Positions 18,845-28,564 of a stretch of 64,000 bases of DNA are shown here, in pieces. Below the pieces are notes generated by a model. It ran no database searches. It was not told the DNA's origin and saw only the letters and a list, made by a program, of their open reading frames with translations. Source of the stretch: Thiopseudomonas alkaliphila (GTDB lineage Bacteria > Pseudomonadota > Gammaproteobacteria > Pseudomonadales > Pseudomonadaceae); the NCBI RefSeq assembly GCF_001267175.1, contig NZ_CP012358.1:784501-848500 (forward strand), read 5' to 3'. Position numbers and translations under genes: made by a program. Numbering within the stretch: the stretch's first letter is position 1; each line of letters opens with the position of its first letter.

Positions 18845-18898
18845 AGGAGATATCCTTAAATATTTTCTGAGTTATTCGATCGATTAGCCAAGTGACAA

Positions 18899-19282
18899 TT
18901 ACTTGCTGCCACGCATACCTTCGTTACGTAACTCCTGAACTGCACGCTCTGCATCTTTAACTGCTCGCTGTACTTTTTCAGCCTGAGCTTTGCGCTCTGC
19001 TACACGCGCATCCCACTCTGCTTGCTCTGCTAAGTCTTTAGCTTTTTTATAATCTTTTTCAAAATCAGCTTTTTCTGCATCGTTCATTTTTTGACGCGCA
19101 GCTTGCATCTCAACTGGAGCATATTCAGTTGCACCTGCAGTTTCGGCCGCATTAAGCGCTTGGGTAGCTACTGCTAACTGAGCAGTTGGTGGGTTACCAG
19201 CACAACCTGCTAGGGTTAAAACACTGCCTGCAACTAAAGCTGCTAATAAAGTTTTAGGTTTTTTTAGTAAATTTTTTTTCAT
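18899..19282 (-). CDS. DUF4398 lipoprotein
   Basis: A 127-residue lipoprotein with signal peptide ending in TLAGC (cysteine at residue 27). The mature part is an alanine, lysine and glutamate-rich helix, predicted to be extended or coiled, typical of DUF4398 proteins. Function is not established. It is the promoter-proximal partner of the OmpA-family lipoprotein, and both may act in the outer membrane to peptidoglycan space. Confidence 0.85.
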   Translation of the reverse strand: MKKNLLKKPKTLLAALVAGSVLTLAGCAGNPPTAQLAVATQALNAAETAGATEYAPVEMQAARQKMNDAEKADFEKDYKKAKDLAEQAEWDARVAERKAQAEKVQRAVKDAERAVQELRNEGMRGSK

Positions 19283-19850
19283 GTGTCTAGCTCCATTGGT
19301 CTTTTATGCATTGATTACGCTTAATAAAAGTACCTGTTTAACCGGATATTATGACCAAAACATTTCAGTCATAGCTTTATTTGCACTTATTACTTAACAA
19401 ATCACCTGATAAAAATAATTTGTAAGAAATTATAGCCAATCAAAGCTTCCTTCATATTTTAGACGATTCTATTAGAAACCCCTACCCGAAAAAAGACCCG
19501 GTGGCTCCTAACAAGTTCAGCACTATATAGACTTTTTAACCTTTTAACAGCCATCTATTATCCAGTTTGCCTTTAAAAGCTTGCGCTATTTTACAACAGC
19601 TTAAGCTTGATTAACCGCTTCCAGCCCTTACAAATATAGTAAAATCACCATAAGAATATAAAACTAACCTATACTTTGGTTAGGATTACTAAGAAATTTA
19701 AAATAAACTACACTGCAAAGACACGCAAAATTAGGGTATTGGATGCTTATCACCCTAGTTTGTCTTACAATTTTAAAAAAGGTGCTAGCCTCTCATTTTG
19801 TCGTTCAGCTAGAACCTTAACTAGAACAATCGTTACCTTAGGGGAATCTC
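19283..19850. other. Long intergenic region between divergent lipoprotein and CoA-transferase genes
   Basis: This 568-base AT-rich stretch separates divergent genes and must hold both promoters. A small inverted repeat, CTAACC-N8-GGTTAG, at 19664-19683 encloses TATACT, a possible -10 for the rightward gene. A 62-codon open frame from 19676 runs into the next gene but has no ribosome-binding site or recognisable product, so I do not call it. I see no RNA gene. Confidence 0.5.
19664..19683 (+). promoter_or_regulatory. Inverted repeat across a possible -10 of the CoA-transferase gene
   Basis: CTAACC (19664-19669) and GGTTAG (19678-19683) are inverted copies with TATACTTT between them. The T-A-T-A-C-T could serve as a -10 element, in which case the repeat would be an operator. 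The start codon is 168 bases downstream. Confidence 0.35.
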
Positions 19851-21149
19851 ATGTCATCACTTGAAGCACAGTACCTTGAAAAGAAAATGAGCGCAGATCA
19901 GGCCCTAGATCTGTTACAAAATGGCGATAGTATTATTGTTCCTACAGGCGTAGGTGAACCCCCTCACCTGTTACGTGCCCTATCCCGTGAAAGAACGCGC
20001 TTTCAAGATATTAAAGTCTGCCAGTTATTGGCCATCGAAAAATACGATTACCTTGACCCTGAAACCGTTGATCACGTACGTCATGTCTCTTACTTTTTAA
20101 GCGGCACGGTACGTAAAGGCTGTAACGAAGGTTGGATCGATCTGATACCTAACCACTTCTCTGAAATTCCACGTATGATCAAACGCGGTGAAATGCCAGC
20201 TGACGTAGTATTTTCATTGGCCTCACCGATGGATAAAAATGGTTATTTCTCTTTGAGTCTTGGTGCTGACTACACTATGGCTGCGGTTAGTAAAGCCCGC
20301 GCTGTCATTTTAGAAGTTAACCCGAACGTGCCCTATGCCTATGGCGACTGCCATGTGCATATTTCCCAAGTAGCTGGCTTAGTCGAAAGTACTGATCAAG
20401 TATGTAACGTCCCCACTGGCGCCATTGGTGATATTGAAAAAGCCATTGCGGGTTATGTCGCTGAACTCGTCAATGATGGCGACACCTTACAAATTGGTTT
20501 TGGTAGCATCCCCGATGCGGTGGTCACCCTGCTCACCAGCAAAAAAGACTTAGGCATCCACTCTGAAGTTCTAGGTGATGGCATTATTAGCCTACTTAAA
20601 AGTGGTGCTATTACTGGCCGCCGCAAAAACTTTAAGCCAGGCAAGATCATTGCAACCTTTGCCGTGGGTACCGATGTGCTCTATGAAGCCATGAACCACA
20701 ACATCATGATTGAAATGCATCCTTCAGACTTTGTGAATGATCCGTTTATTGCTGGCCAAAACGATAACTTGGTGGCCATTAACGGTACCATGCAAGTGGA
20801 TTTAGCTGGTCAGTGCGCCTCAGAAAGTATTGGCCGTATGCTGTACTCCAGCACTGGTGGTCAAAGTGACTTTATGCGCGCGGCCAACCTCTCTAAAGGT
20901 GGCCGCGCCATGATCGTGACTCCTTCAACCGCTAAAGGCGGCACCGTGTCACGGATTGTGCCAATGCTGACCGAAGGCTCAATGATCAGTACCGGTAAAA
21001 ATGATGTCAATTACGTCATCACTGAGTACGGCGTTGCTCAGCTACGCGGCAAGACCTTACGTGAGCGCGCACTGGCTTTAATTGCTATTGCTCACCCAGA
21101 TTTCCGTGATGAGCTAACCGAGCAAGCGAAAGCACTGAAGATTATTTAA
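19851..21149 (+). CDS. Acetyl-CoA hydrolase/CoA-transferase family protein
   Basis: A 432-residue class I CoA-transferase of the acetyl-CoA hydrolase / 4-hydroxybutyrate CoA-transferase type. The N- and C-terminal family domains are both present; GFGSIPDAV near residue 215 and the segment GIHSEVLGDG, which holds the candidate catalytic glutamate, are visible. Transfers CoA between acetyl-CoA and short-chain acids, or hydrolyses it; the preferred acid cannot be read from sequence. ATG 19851 follows GGGGA. It is a single-gene unit with its own terminator. Confidence 0.88.
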   Translation: MSSLEAQYLEKKMSADQALDLLQNGDSIIVPTGVGEPPHLLRALSRERTRFQDIKVCQLLAIEKYDYLDPETVDHVRHVSYFLSGTVRKGCNEGWIDLIPNHFSEIPRMIKRGEMPADVVFSLASPMDKNGYFSLSLGADYTMAAVSKARAVILEVNPNVPYAYGDCHVHISQVAGLVESTDQVCNVPTGAIGDIEKAIAGYVAELVNDGDTLQIGFGSIPDAVVTLLTSKKDLGIHSEVLGDGIISLLKSGAITGRRKNFKPGKIIATFAVGTDVLYEAMNHNIMIEMHPSDFVNDPFIAGQNDNLVAINGTMQVDLAGQCASESIGRMLYSSTGGQSDFMRAANLSKGGRAMIVTPSTAKGGTVSRIVPMLTEGSMISTGKNDVNYVITEYGVAQLRGKTLRERALALIAIAHPDFRDELTEQAKALKII

Positions 21150-21180
21150 TCGCTCGCACGCTTGATGTGTTAAACGCAAA

Positions 21181-21207
21181 AGCCAACCTTGAAGGTTGGC
21201 TTTTTTT
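21181..21207 (+). terminator. Terminator after the CoA-transferase gene
   Basis: AGCCAACC (21181-21188) pairs with GGTTGGCT (21193-21200) over a four-base loop, followed by six or more T. Confidence 0.92.
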
Positions 21208-21231
21208 ATCGCCTAGATAAACCTTTGGCAT

Positions 21232-21258
21232 AAAAAAAGGCAGCTAAAGTTAGCTGCC
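21232..21258 (-). terminator. Terminator of the leftward ccoM-like gene
   Basis: GGCAGCTAA (21239-21247) and TTAGCTGCC (21250-21258) are exact inverted copies with a two-base loop. Read leftward, seven T follow. A dedicated terminator here supports the reality of the very short gene upstream of it. Confidence 0.88.
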
Positions 21259-21293
21259 AAATTGCCTTGCGTGCCTAGTATGCGAAGCGTTGC

Positions 21294-21404
21294 TTACTCT
21301 TTACCAGTTTCATTCTTCCAGAGAAAGTAAGCAAGGCCAGCAAAAAATGAAATCATCAGTAGGACAGTGCCGATACCTGCGAAAACCACTATATCCATGA
21401 ACAT
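21294..21404 (-). CDS. ccoM: Small single-helix protein, probably CcoM of cbb3 cytochrome oxidase
   Basis: A 36-residue product from ATG 21404, preceded by GGAG seven bases upstream. A short MFMDIVVFAG start leads into one hydrophobic helix (about residues 5-29) and a polar tail ending in WKNETGKE. The pattern of VVFAG, LLM, FFAG and YF-x-W-K resembles CcoM, the small stabilising subunit described for Pseudomonas cbb3 oxidase. An ANR/FNR-type box and -10 lie upstream at class II spacing, and a strong terminator follows, so this is a complete transcription unit for low-oxygen growth. It is read from the sequence directly; the name rests on remembered similarity and is not certain. Confidence 0.65.
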   Translation of the reverse strand: MFMDIVVFAGIGTVLLMISFFAGLAYFLWKNETGKE

Positions 21405-21447
21405 TTGGCTACTCCGTAGTCAATGAGTCGTTGATTGCTATGAGTAG

Positions 21448-21489
21448 ATACTAAACCTTACTCTTTTTAGGTGTATTGACACGCGTCAA
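21448..21489 (-). promoter_or_regulatory. ANR/FNR-type box and promoter of the ccoM-like gene
   Basis: TTGACACGCGTCAA (21476-21489) is a perfect FNR-family palindrome (TTGAC-N4-GTCAA; consensus TTGAT-N4-ATCAA). Leftward, TAGTAT (21453-21448) sits where a -10 should be. A start point about seven bases beyond it, near 21441, would place the box centre at -41.5, the class II activator position. The box is also 160 bases from rapA on the other side, which is less suitable. Confidence 0.7.
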
Positions 21490-21648
21490 CTGCTAGCAAT
21501 ACTTTGGTCTAATTTCGATTTTTCTAAGCCACTTATTAATTTTTATTTTTTTAGCTGCTAAATAATACGTACACGGTATCTGTTAATGAAATTAAGCCAC
21601 TAATTCGTTACTATACAGCGCCTTTTTTTAGAACAAGCGGAGACAAGC

Positions 21649-24489
21649 ATGACGCAGCAGTACCAACCTGGCCAACGCTGGATTAGCGATAGTGAAGCAG
21701 AGTTAGGACTAGGGACGGTTCTCACCGCAGATGGACGACTGGTTACGGTGCTTTACCCTGCCAGTGGTGAAACCCGTCAGTACTCACAGCGTAATGCCCC
21801 GTTAACCCGCGTGCGTTTTGCCCCAGGTGAGGTGATTACCCACTTTGAAGGCTGGAAGCTCACCATTGAGCAAACCCACGAAGAAGAAGGCCTATTATTT
21901 TACTGCGGCCACAACGAGGCCGGTGAAGATAGTATCGTGCCGGAAACCCAGCTTTCCAACTTTATTCAGTTTCGCTTAGCTGCTGACCGCTTGTTTGCCG
22001 GACAAGTGGACCGCCACTCTTGGTTCACTCTGCGCTATCAGAGCTTACAACACCGCAGTCAATTGCAACAATCTGAGTTAACCGGCTTAGTCGGAGCCCG
22101 CGCACAAACCATTGCGCATCAACTCCATATTGCTAAAGAAGTCACCGACCGAGCGGCACCCCGTGTACTCTTAGCCGATGAAGTAGGACTGGGCAAAACC
22201 ATTGAAGCTGGCTTAATTATTCACCGCCAAGTATTTAATGGTCATGCTGCACGGGTGCTAATTTTACTGCCGGAGTCCTTGCAATATCAGTGGCTGGTGG
22301 AAATGCGCCGACGCTTTAACTTAGAGGCCAGCTTATTTGATCAAGAACGCTTTGACCAAAGCGATGCGGCCAACCCCTTCGAAGACTGTCAAATTGCCAT
22401 CGTTTCCCTGCAATGGATTACCCATAGCGAAGTGGCTCAGCAAGCCATGCTAGAGGCTGGCTGGGATTTATTGGTAGTTGATGAGGCTCACCACCTCACT
22501 TGGTCAGCAGAAACGGTAAGCCCACAGTATCAACTGGTTGAGCAATTAACCGAACAAACACCCAGTGTTTTACTGTTAACCGCGACTCCAGAGCAGCTCG
22601 GTCAGGCCAGTCACTTTGCACGCTTGCGTTTACTTGATCCTAACCGTTTTCATGACCTTGACGCCTTTATTCAAGAGTCAGAGCAGTACCAACCGGTAGC
22701 TGAAGCTGTGCGGGATCTGCTGGAGCAAAGCGAATTAACCCAAACAGCACAGGCTAATATTCTGTCGCTACTTGGCACGACAGCTCAACCGTTAGTAACG
22801 CAAGCCAGTCAAGGCGAGCAGCAGGCTATTGATCAGTTAATCAGCCAGCTCATTGACCGCCATGGAACCGGACGTCTGTTATTTCGTAATACCCGCGCCT
22901 CAATTAGCGGCTTTCCTAGCCGTCAGTTACAAGGCGTCGAGTTAACATTGCCCGAGGCTTATCAAGATCCCAGCTTAGCCACTGACTTACAAGATGCGCT
23001 ATACCCTGATCAGTGGTATCGCGCCCAGGGCTTAGATAATCCATGGTGGATGCAAGATACACGCATAGACTGGCTAATTGAGTTTTTAAAAGCCCATAAA
23101 GAGTACAAAGTATTAGTGATTTGCGCCCATGCCAGCACCGCGCAAGATACCGAAGAAGCGTTACGGGTGCGCGAAGGAATTGCCGCCACGGTGTTCCATG
23201 AAGGCATGAGTATTATTGAACGTGACCGGGCAGCGGCTTGGTTTGCCGATGCCGAAGATGGCGCACAGGTGCTGATTTGCTCTGAAATTGGCAGTGAGGG
23301 CCGTAACTTTCAGTTCAGCCACCACCTCGTACTCTTTGACTTACCACAAAACCCAGATTTATTAGAGCAACGTATTGGTCGTTTAGACCGTATTGGCCAA
23401 CGTTTTGACATTCAGCTGTATGTGCCTTATTACCAGGAGACTGCCCAAGCCCGATTGTTTGACTGGTACCACCAAGCACTAAATGCCTTTGAAAGTATTA
23501 GTCCAGCTGCAGGTCAAGTGCAAACCCACTTTCAGCAAGCCCTACTGACTGAACTGACTCAACCAACGGCTAAGTGGCCAGCACTACTAACTGAAGCGCA
23601 GACTTTGCGTCAAACCCTTGAACAACAACTCCAGTCAGGGCGTGACCGTTTACTTGAGATTAACTCCAGTGGTCAAGCTAAAGGCCAAGCCTTGGCTGAA
23701 GCAGTAGCCGCAGCTGAAGATGATATTGCCTTGCCACTGTACATGGAGCAGCTGTTCAATGCCTTTGGCGTGGAAAGTGAAGACCACTCTGATAATGCGC
23801 TGATCTTACGTCCGAGCGAGAAAATGCTCGATGCTGATTTTCCGTTAGGCACCGACGAAGCGGTTACCGTGACCTTTAATCGGGAACTGGCTTTAGCCCG
23901 TGAAGACATGCAGTTTTTAACCTGGGAGCACCCCATGGTGCAAGGCGGCATGGACTTAGTACTGACCAGCTCGATGGGAAATACCGCGTTAGTGCTGCTA
24001 AAAAACAAAGCGATTAAGCCCGGTACCCTATTGCTTGAGTTAATTTTTGTGAGCGAAGCCTTAGCGCCCAAAGCCTTGCAATTAGGACGATTTTTACCCA
24101 GCTCGGCGATTCGTTGCTTACTTGATAGTAAAGGTAATGACCTGGCGGCTAATGTCAGCTATGAAGTGCTCAGTAAGCAAGTAGAAAATGTCGGCCGAGT
24201 GACTGCAGGCAAATTTGTTCGCGCCCAACGTGAGCAGTTACAAAAGATGCTTGAGCACGGACAACAACTGATGGAGCCGCAACATCAAACGCGGATCGAG
24301 CAAGCCAAGCGCTTATTTAGCCAAAACATGCAGGCTGAAATTAGTCGCTTAAGCGCTCTGCAGCAGGTTAATAAAAATATTCGTGCCGATGAAATTGAGT
24401 TGCTCGAGCAGCAATTAGCCCAAGGTTTAGACTACCTCACTCAAGCGACGCTGCGTTTAGAAGCAATTCGGGTGATCGTCAGTAACTAA
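21649..24489 (+). CDS. rapA: RNA polymerase-associated ATPase RapA (HepA)
   Basis: A 946-residue SWI2/SNF2 ATPase that binds RNA polymerase and helps recycle it after termination. Order: Tudor-like N-terminal domains (about residues 1-110), helicase motif I DEVGLGKT near residue 180, motif II DEAH near residue 278, motif III TATPEQL, and the C-terminal helicase half with [22 protein letters not shown] and [11 protein letters not shown]. The last 350 residues are the RapA-specific domain. Length is close to the E. coli protein (968). ATG 21649 follows a purine-rich GGAGAC. It overlaps trmO by one base. Confidence 0.95.
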   Translation: MTQQYQPGQRWISDSEAELGLGTVLTADGRLVTVLYPASGETRQYSQRNAPLTRVRFAPGEVITHFEGWKLTIEQTHEEEGLLFYCGHNEAGEDSIVPETQLSNFIQFRLAADRLFAGQVDRHSWFTLRYQSLQHRSQLQQSELTGLVGARAQTIAHQLHIAKEVTDRAAPRVLLADEVGLGKTIEAGLIIHRQVFNGHAARVLILLPESLQYQWLVEMRRRFNLEASLFDQERFDQSDAANPFEDCQIAIVSLQWITHSEVAQQAMLEAGWDLLVVDEAHHLTWSAETVSPQYQLVEQLTEQTPSVLLLTATPEQLGQASHFARLRLLDPNRFHDLDAFIQESEQYQPVAEAVRDLLEQSELTQTAQANILSLLGTTAQPLVTQASQGEQQAIDQLISQLIDRHGTGRLLFRNTRASISGFPSRQLQGVELTLPEAYQDPSLATDLQDALYPDQWYRAQGLDNPWWMQDTRIDWLIEFLKAHKEYKVLVICAHASTAQDTEEALRVREGIAATVFHEGMSIIERDRAAAWFADAEDGAQVLICSEIGSEGRNFQFSHHLVLFDLPQNPDLLEQRIGRLDRIGQRFDIQLYVPYYQETAQARLFDWYHQALNAFESISPAAGQVQTHFQQALLTELTQPTAKWPALLTEAQTLRQTLEQQLQSGRDRLLEINSSGQAKGQALAEAVAAAEDDIALPLYMEQLFNAFGVESEDHSDNALILRPSEKMLDADFPLGTDEAVTVTFNRELALAREDMQFLTWEHPMVQGGMDLVLTSSMGNTALVLLKNKAIKPGTLLLELIFVSEALAPKALQLGRFLPSSAIRCLLDSKGNDLAANVSYEVLSKQVENVGRVTAGKFVRAQREQLQKMLEHGQQLMEPQHQTRIEQAKRLFSQNMQAEISRLSALQQVNKNIRADEIELLEQQLAQGLDYLTQATLRLEAIRVIVSN

Positions 24490-25190
24490 TGGACAGTTAT
24501 CAACTTAACCCAGTAGGAATTATCCACTCCTGCTTTAAAGAGAAGTTTGCCATTCCTCGGCAAGCTTCTCTGGCTCCTGCTGCCCAAGGTTATATTGAGC
24601 TATTACCGCCCTACAATCATCCTGACGCCGTCAAAGGGCTCGAATTGACCAGTCATCTCTGGCTAACCTTTATTTTTCATCAGGCTGGCCCGAAAAAAGA
24701 TGCGCGTTTAGTTAAAGCGCCCCGTTTAGGCGGTAATCAAAAATTAGGGGTGTTTGCTACTCGCTCAACCCATCGCCCCAACCATCTTGGCTTATCGCTG
24801 GTTAAACTGGAACGGGTTACACCGCAGCGCCTGTACCTATCTAGCTTAGACTTGCTTGATGGCACGCCAATCCTGGATATCAAGCCCTACTTGCCTTACG
24901 CAGATATTGCCGCGGATGCCTATAACCAGTTTGCCCCAGAGGCTCCTGCCACTGTGACGGTAGAGTGGTCGGCCAGCGCTTACCAGCAGGCCCAACAACA
25001 CGCCAAGCGCTTACAGCAGCCGCTGATTGCCTTGATTGAGCAGTGTTTAGCGCAAGATCCGAAACCAGCCTATCAACAACCCACGCCTGAACGGCGCTAT
25101 GGGGTGCAGCTATATGATCTCAACGTTACTTGGCACTACCCCCAACCCACACAAATTTGTGTGCTGGAAGTCGTGCCATTGACCGAATAG
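24489..25190 (+). CDS. trmO: tRNA (t6A37) methyltransferase TrmO
   Basis: A 233-residue protein of the TsaA/VirR/TrmO family, which uses S-adenosylmethionine to methylate t6A37 in threonine tRNA. The family core is visible in PVGIIHSCFKEKFAIPRQ at the N-terminus, GLELTSHLWLTFIFH, and RSTHRPNHLGLSLVKLE near residue 95. It starts inside the stop codon of rapA and is probably translated by re-initiation. It ends 14 bases from the convergent galU; I see no terminator between the two. Confidence 0.9.
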   Translation: MDSYQLNPVGIIHSCFKEKFAIPRQASLAPAAQGYIELLPPYNHPDAVKGLELTSHLWLTFIFHQAGPKKDARLVKAPRLGGNQKLGVFATRSTHRPNHLGLSLVKLERVTPQRLYLSSLDLLDGTPILDIKPYLPYADIAADAYNQFAPEAPATVTVEWSASAYQQAQQHAKRLQQPLIALIEQCLAQDPKPAYQQPTPERRYGVQLYDLNVTWHYPQPTQICVLEVVPLTE

Positions 25191-25204
25191 CGACGCTACC
25201 TTAG

Positions 25205-26044
25205 TTAGAACGATTTATCTTTTAGATACAGATTTTCATAGCAGTAATTAGTGGCATCCATATACCCTTCTGCACTACCGCAGTCAAAACGCTGGCCCTT
25301 AAATTTATACGCCAATACACAACCACGCTGAGCTTGCTTCATCAGCGCATCGGTAATTTGAATCTCACCGCCTTTACCTGGCTCTGTTTCTTCAATCAAG
25401 TCAAAGATATCAGGGGTTAAAATATAGCGACCAATAATCGCTAAATTAGAAGGTGCATCTTCTGGCTGAGGTTTTTCCACCATAGAGTTGACCCGAAAAA
25501 TATCATCGCGAATCATATCGCCATCAATCACCCCATACTTAGCGGTATCTTCTTTGGGCACTTCTTGAATCGCCACAATCGAGCAACGGAACTGTTTGTA
25601 CAGCTGAATCATCTGCTGCAGCACGCCATCGCCTTCAAGGTTTAAACACAGGTCATCGGCCAGTACTACGGCAAAAGGCTCATCACCAATTAACTGCTTA
25701 CCGGTTAAAATGGCATGCCCCAGCCCTTTCATCGCCACTTGGCGCGTGTAAGAAAAGGTACAGTTATCCATCACGCGGCGGATGCCCGATAAATACTGCT
25801 CTTTCTCAGTGCCTTGAATTTGCTGTTCTAACTCAAAACTAATATCAAAATGATCTTCAATCGCGCGCTTGTTACGCCCTGTGACGATCGCTATCTCAGT
25901 TAAACCCGCATCCAATGCTTCCTCAACTCCGTATTGAATCAACGGTTTGTTAACAATAGGCAGCATCTCTTTAGGCATTGCTTTAGTGGCTGGCAAAAAA
26001 CGTGTTCCATAGCCTGCAGCTGGAAACAAACACTTCTTGATCAT
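25205..26044 (-). CDS. galU: UTP-glucose-1-phosphate uridylyltransferase
   Basis: A 279-residue enzyme that makes UDP-glucose from UTP and glucose-1-phosphate, for lipopolysaccharide and polysaccharide synthesis. The nucleotidyltransferase loop AAGYGTRFLPATKAMPKEMLP is at residues 8-28, and VEKP near residue 168 and the C-terminal FDCGSAEGY are characteristic. It acts in the cytoplasm. It is a single gene between trmO (convergent) and the helicase gene (same strand, 106 bases upstream). Confidence 0.95.
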   Translation of the reverse strand: MIKKCLFPAAGYGTRFLPATKAMPKEMLPIVNKPLIQYGVEEALDAGLTEIAIVTGRNKRAIEDHFDISFELEQQIQGTEKEQYLSGIRRVMDNCTFSYTRQVAMKGLGHAILTGKQLIGDEPFAVVLADDLCLNLEGDGVLQQMIQLYKQFRCSIVAIQEVPKEDTAKYGVIDGDMIRDDIFRVNSMVEKPQPEDAPSNLAIIGRYILTPDIFDLIEETEPGKGGEIQITDALMKQAQRGCVLAYKFKGQRFDCGSAEGYMDATNYCYENLYLKDKSF

Positions 26045-26150
26045 TTTAATTCCTAGTCATCCGCATGATTAAACCGCGCAGTGTACAAGGGTTTGATCCC
26101 TAAAAACACCCAATCCACAGCGCAATATGATTAATTGTTCATCACTGCTA

Positions 26151-27464
26151 CTACAGCTTTTTTCGCAATGGCGCAAAGCCATCATCACTCACCACTGTTT
26201 TAGGTCCCGAAGTATTAGGTGCTTTACGCTTTTTGGCTACACTGTTCTTCGTTTTGCTGCTAGCGGTAGTTTTTTTCTTTTTCACTCCCGCCGCTTTACC
26301 TGATGCCTTAACTTTTTTCGGCCCCTGATAGCTTGCCTTTAGCCCCTTGATGACTCGCTGTTGAAAGTCTTGCTTAAGATAACGCTGAATGCTGGACATT
26401 AAATTCCAGTCAAAATGGGTAATTAAGGAAATAGCTAAACCTGCTTCACCGGCTCTGCCGGTACGGCCAATGCGGTGCACATACTCATCGCCAGAACGCG
26501 GCATATCAAAGTTAATCACCAGATCCACACCTTCAATATCTAGCCCGCGAGCAGCGACATCAGTAGCGACCAGCACCCGTGAAGTACCCTGACTAAAACG
26601 CTCAATGGCCGCTTTTCGTTCTTCTTGGGTTTTTTCGCCGTGTAAAATATAGGTTTTAAATTCTTGCGCAACTAAACGCCCATAGAGACGATCGGCTTGG
26701 GCTCTGGTATTGGTAAACACCATTGCTTTACGGTATGGCTCATTGACCAATAACCACTGCACCAATTGCTCTTTATGCCCTTCACTATCAGCCGTAATAA
26801 TCTGCTGTACTGTCGTTTCATTTAACTCTGCCACCTGATTAATCATCAGATGCTGCGGCTGATTGAGTACTAGCTGAATCATCTCACGCAGAGCATTACC
26901 GCCGGTGGTCGCTGAGAATAATAAGGTTTGCCGAGTAGCAGGCGCCTCTGCTACTACGCGCTGAATATCTTCTGCAAAGCCCATATCTAGCATGCGATCG
27001 GCTTCGTCTAAAATTAAGGTTTGAATATCAGCTAACTGTAAACTGCCGGCGTTTAGATGCTCAAGCAAACGTCCCGGCGTGGCAATTAAAATATCCGGAT
27101 CTTTACGCAGCATGGCGGCTTGCTCTTTAAAGTTTTCACCGCCGGTTAAAATCCCCGCCTGTAAAAAAGTGTAACGGGCAAAACGCTGCACCTCTTCTAA
27201 AATCTGCCGCGCTAATTCACGGGTAGGCAATAAAATTAGCACCCTAATAGCTGGCTCACGCTGAGTATCAATCGCCAACAGTTGATGCAAGGTGGGCAAT
27301 AAAAAGGCTGCCGTTTTACCACTACCGGTTTGGGCAATTACCCGTAAGTCTTTACCTTGCAAAGCCAACGGCAGTGCTTGTTGCTGCACTGGAGTTGGCT
27401 CAACAAAATTTAGCTCAGCCAGCACTTTGAGCAAACGCTCGTGTAACTCAAACTGTTCGAACAT
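26151..27464 (-). CDS. DEAD-box ATP-dependent RNA helicase
   Basis: A helicase of about 437 residues with all DEAD-box motifs: Q motif, AQTGSGKT near residue 45, PTRELA, TPGRLLEHL, DEAD near residue 152, SAT, and HRIGRTGRAG near residue 330. A basic lysine and alanine-rich tail of about 60 residues follows, typical of RhlE or SrmB-like helicases that act on rRNA or mRNA. ATG 27464 has GAGGAAG upstream; the in-frame TTG at 27479 is less likely. The rarD stop lies about 20 bases upstream on the same strand, so the two may be cotranscribed. The exact subfamily is uncertain. Confidence 0.9.
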   Translation of the reverse strand: MFEQFELHERLLKVLAELNFVEPTPVQQQALPLALQGKDLRVIAQTGSGKTAAFLLPTLHQLLAIDTQREPAIRVLILLPTRELARQILEEVQRFARYTFLQAGILTGGENFKEQAAMLRKDPDILIATPGRLLEHLNAGSLQLADIQTLILDEADRMLDMGFAEDIQRVVAEAPATRQTLLFSATTGGNALREMIQLVLNQPQHLMINQVAELNETTVQQIITADSEGHKEQLVQWLLVNEPYRKAMVFTNTRAQADRLYGRLVAQEFKTYILHGEKTQEERKAAIERFSQGTSRVLVATDVAARGLDIEGVDLVINFDMPRSGDEYVHRIGRTGRAGEAGLAISLITHFDWNLMSSIQRYLKQDFQQRVIKGLKASYQGPKKVKASGKAAGVKKKKTTASSKTKNSVAKKRKAPNTSGPKTVVSDDGFAPLRKKL

Positions 27465-27485
27465 TAACCACTTCCTCAAAGATAA

Positions 27486-28385
27486 TTAGGTGTACACACG
27501 CTTGGCTTGCTTGCGTAAGACATGGGCACTATCGAGCATCACTAACACTACCGCTACCCAGATCGGGATGTAGGTCCACCATTGATTAGCGGCAATGGTT
27601 TCTCCCACCAGCCAAAGGCTCGATAAAAATAATAAAACAGGTTCGATGTAGCTTAAAATCCCCAGCAACCCCAAAGGCAGCAAACGGCTAGCGCCCATCA
27701 TCGCGGCAAAAGCCAAGGTGCTGAGCAAGCCCAATATCGGCAACAGTAACCACAACTTAGGGGTTCCGGTAAAACTGCCTGGCTCACCAAACTGCATAAT
27801 CAGCCAAATCGCCATTGGCGTCAGAATAATAATTTCAATTAAAAAGCCACTAAAGGCATCAAACTTCATCCAACGGCGCAACATAAAGTATGGCGGATAA
27901 CCAAATGCAGTCACCAAGGTCACCCAAGACATTGAGCCTACCACGAGTACCTCATGCACCACGCCTGCACAGGCAAAGACTACCGCAGCTTGTTGCAGTG
28001 GTCGCAGCCGTTCATTGTAAAATACCCGCCCAGTGAGCACCAAAACCAATGGCATCAAAAAATAGCCCAAGGTTAAATCTAACATGTGCCCAGACAGCGG
28101 TGCCCATACAAATAGCATCCACTGCGAACCCATAATGAATGCAGTGGCTAGCACCGCTAATAACAGTAGTGGGCGGCGCTTAATTTTTCTTAAACAAATT
28201 CTAAAGTGCACCCAATGCCCAGTAATAATGACCAAGACCAGTAAAACCGGTAATGACCAAAGCAATCGCTGGGCAAAGACTTGAATCCCATTTAATGGCG
28301 ATAAAAACTGAACATAGCCTGGAATAATGGCAAATAACAGTGAGGCAAATAAAGACATTGCGACACCACGTCCTGAGAGCTGCAT
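27486..28385 (-). CDS. rarD: EamA-family transporter RarD
   Basis: A protein of about 299 residues with ten hydrophobic helices, of the drug/metabolite transporter superfamily. GVAMSLFASLLFAIIPGYVQFLSPLNG at the start and the LGILSYIEPVLLFL segment are typical of RarD. The substrate is unknown; family members export small metabolites. I chose ATG 28385 because AGGAGG lies five bases upstream; an earlier ATG at 28427 would add 14 polar residues without such a site. Confidence 0.85.
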   Translation of the reverse strand: MQLSGRGVAMSLFASLLFAIIPGYVQFLSPLNGIQVFAQRLLWSLPVLLVLVIITGHWVHFRICLRKIKRRPLLLLAVLATAFIMGSQWMLFVWAPLSGHMLDLTLGYFLMPLVLVLTGRVFYNERLRPLQQAAVVFACAGVVHEVLVVGSMSWVTLVTAFGYPPYFMLRRWMKFDAFSGFLIEIIILTPMAIWLIMQFGEPGSFTGTPKLWLLLPILGLLSTLAFAAMMGASRLLPLGLLGILSYIEPVLLFLSSLWLVGETIAANQWWTYIPIWVAVVLVMLDSAHVLRKQAKRVYT

Positions 28386-28471
28386 GACTTCCTCCTCGCT
28401 ATCAGTCTCTAACGGATACCCATGCACTTAACCCAAACGTTAAGCGCACACTTCAATTAGCTACAAAAGAA

Positions 28472-28501
28472 CATGCCTTATAACCGAAGCTATAAGGCAT
28501 G
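28472..28501 (-). terminator. Terminator of the Na+/H+ antiporter operon
   Basis: CATGCCTTATA (28472-28482) and TATAAGGCATG (28491-28501) are exact 11-base inverted copies. The leftward loop contains UUCG, and TTCTTTTG follows on that strand. It lies 64 bases after the last antiporter gene. Confidence 0.75.
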
Positions 28502-28529
28502 TAGATGAATACTAAACCACGGAGTAATC

Positions 28530-28544
28530 GGGCGTAACCCGCCC
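28530..28544. repeat. REP-like GC-rich mini-hairpin
   Basis: GGGCG-TAACC-CGCCC forms a small hairpin inside an otherwise AT-rich spacer between rarD and the antiporter operon. The leftward reading, GTAGGGCGGGTTACGCCC, resembles short palindromic repeats dispersed in many bacterial genomes. I see no second copy in the window, so repeat status is unproven. Confidence 0.3.
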
Positions 28545-28564
28545 TACTTAACGAGTATTTGAGT

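Noticed and set aside
19676..19864. 62-codon rightward frame before the CoA-transferase gene
   Set aside because: No ribosome-binding site, low-complexity composition, and it runs out of frame into the following gene.
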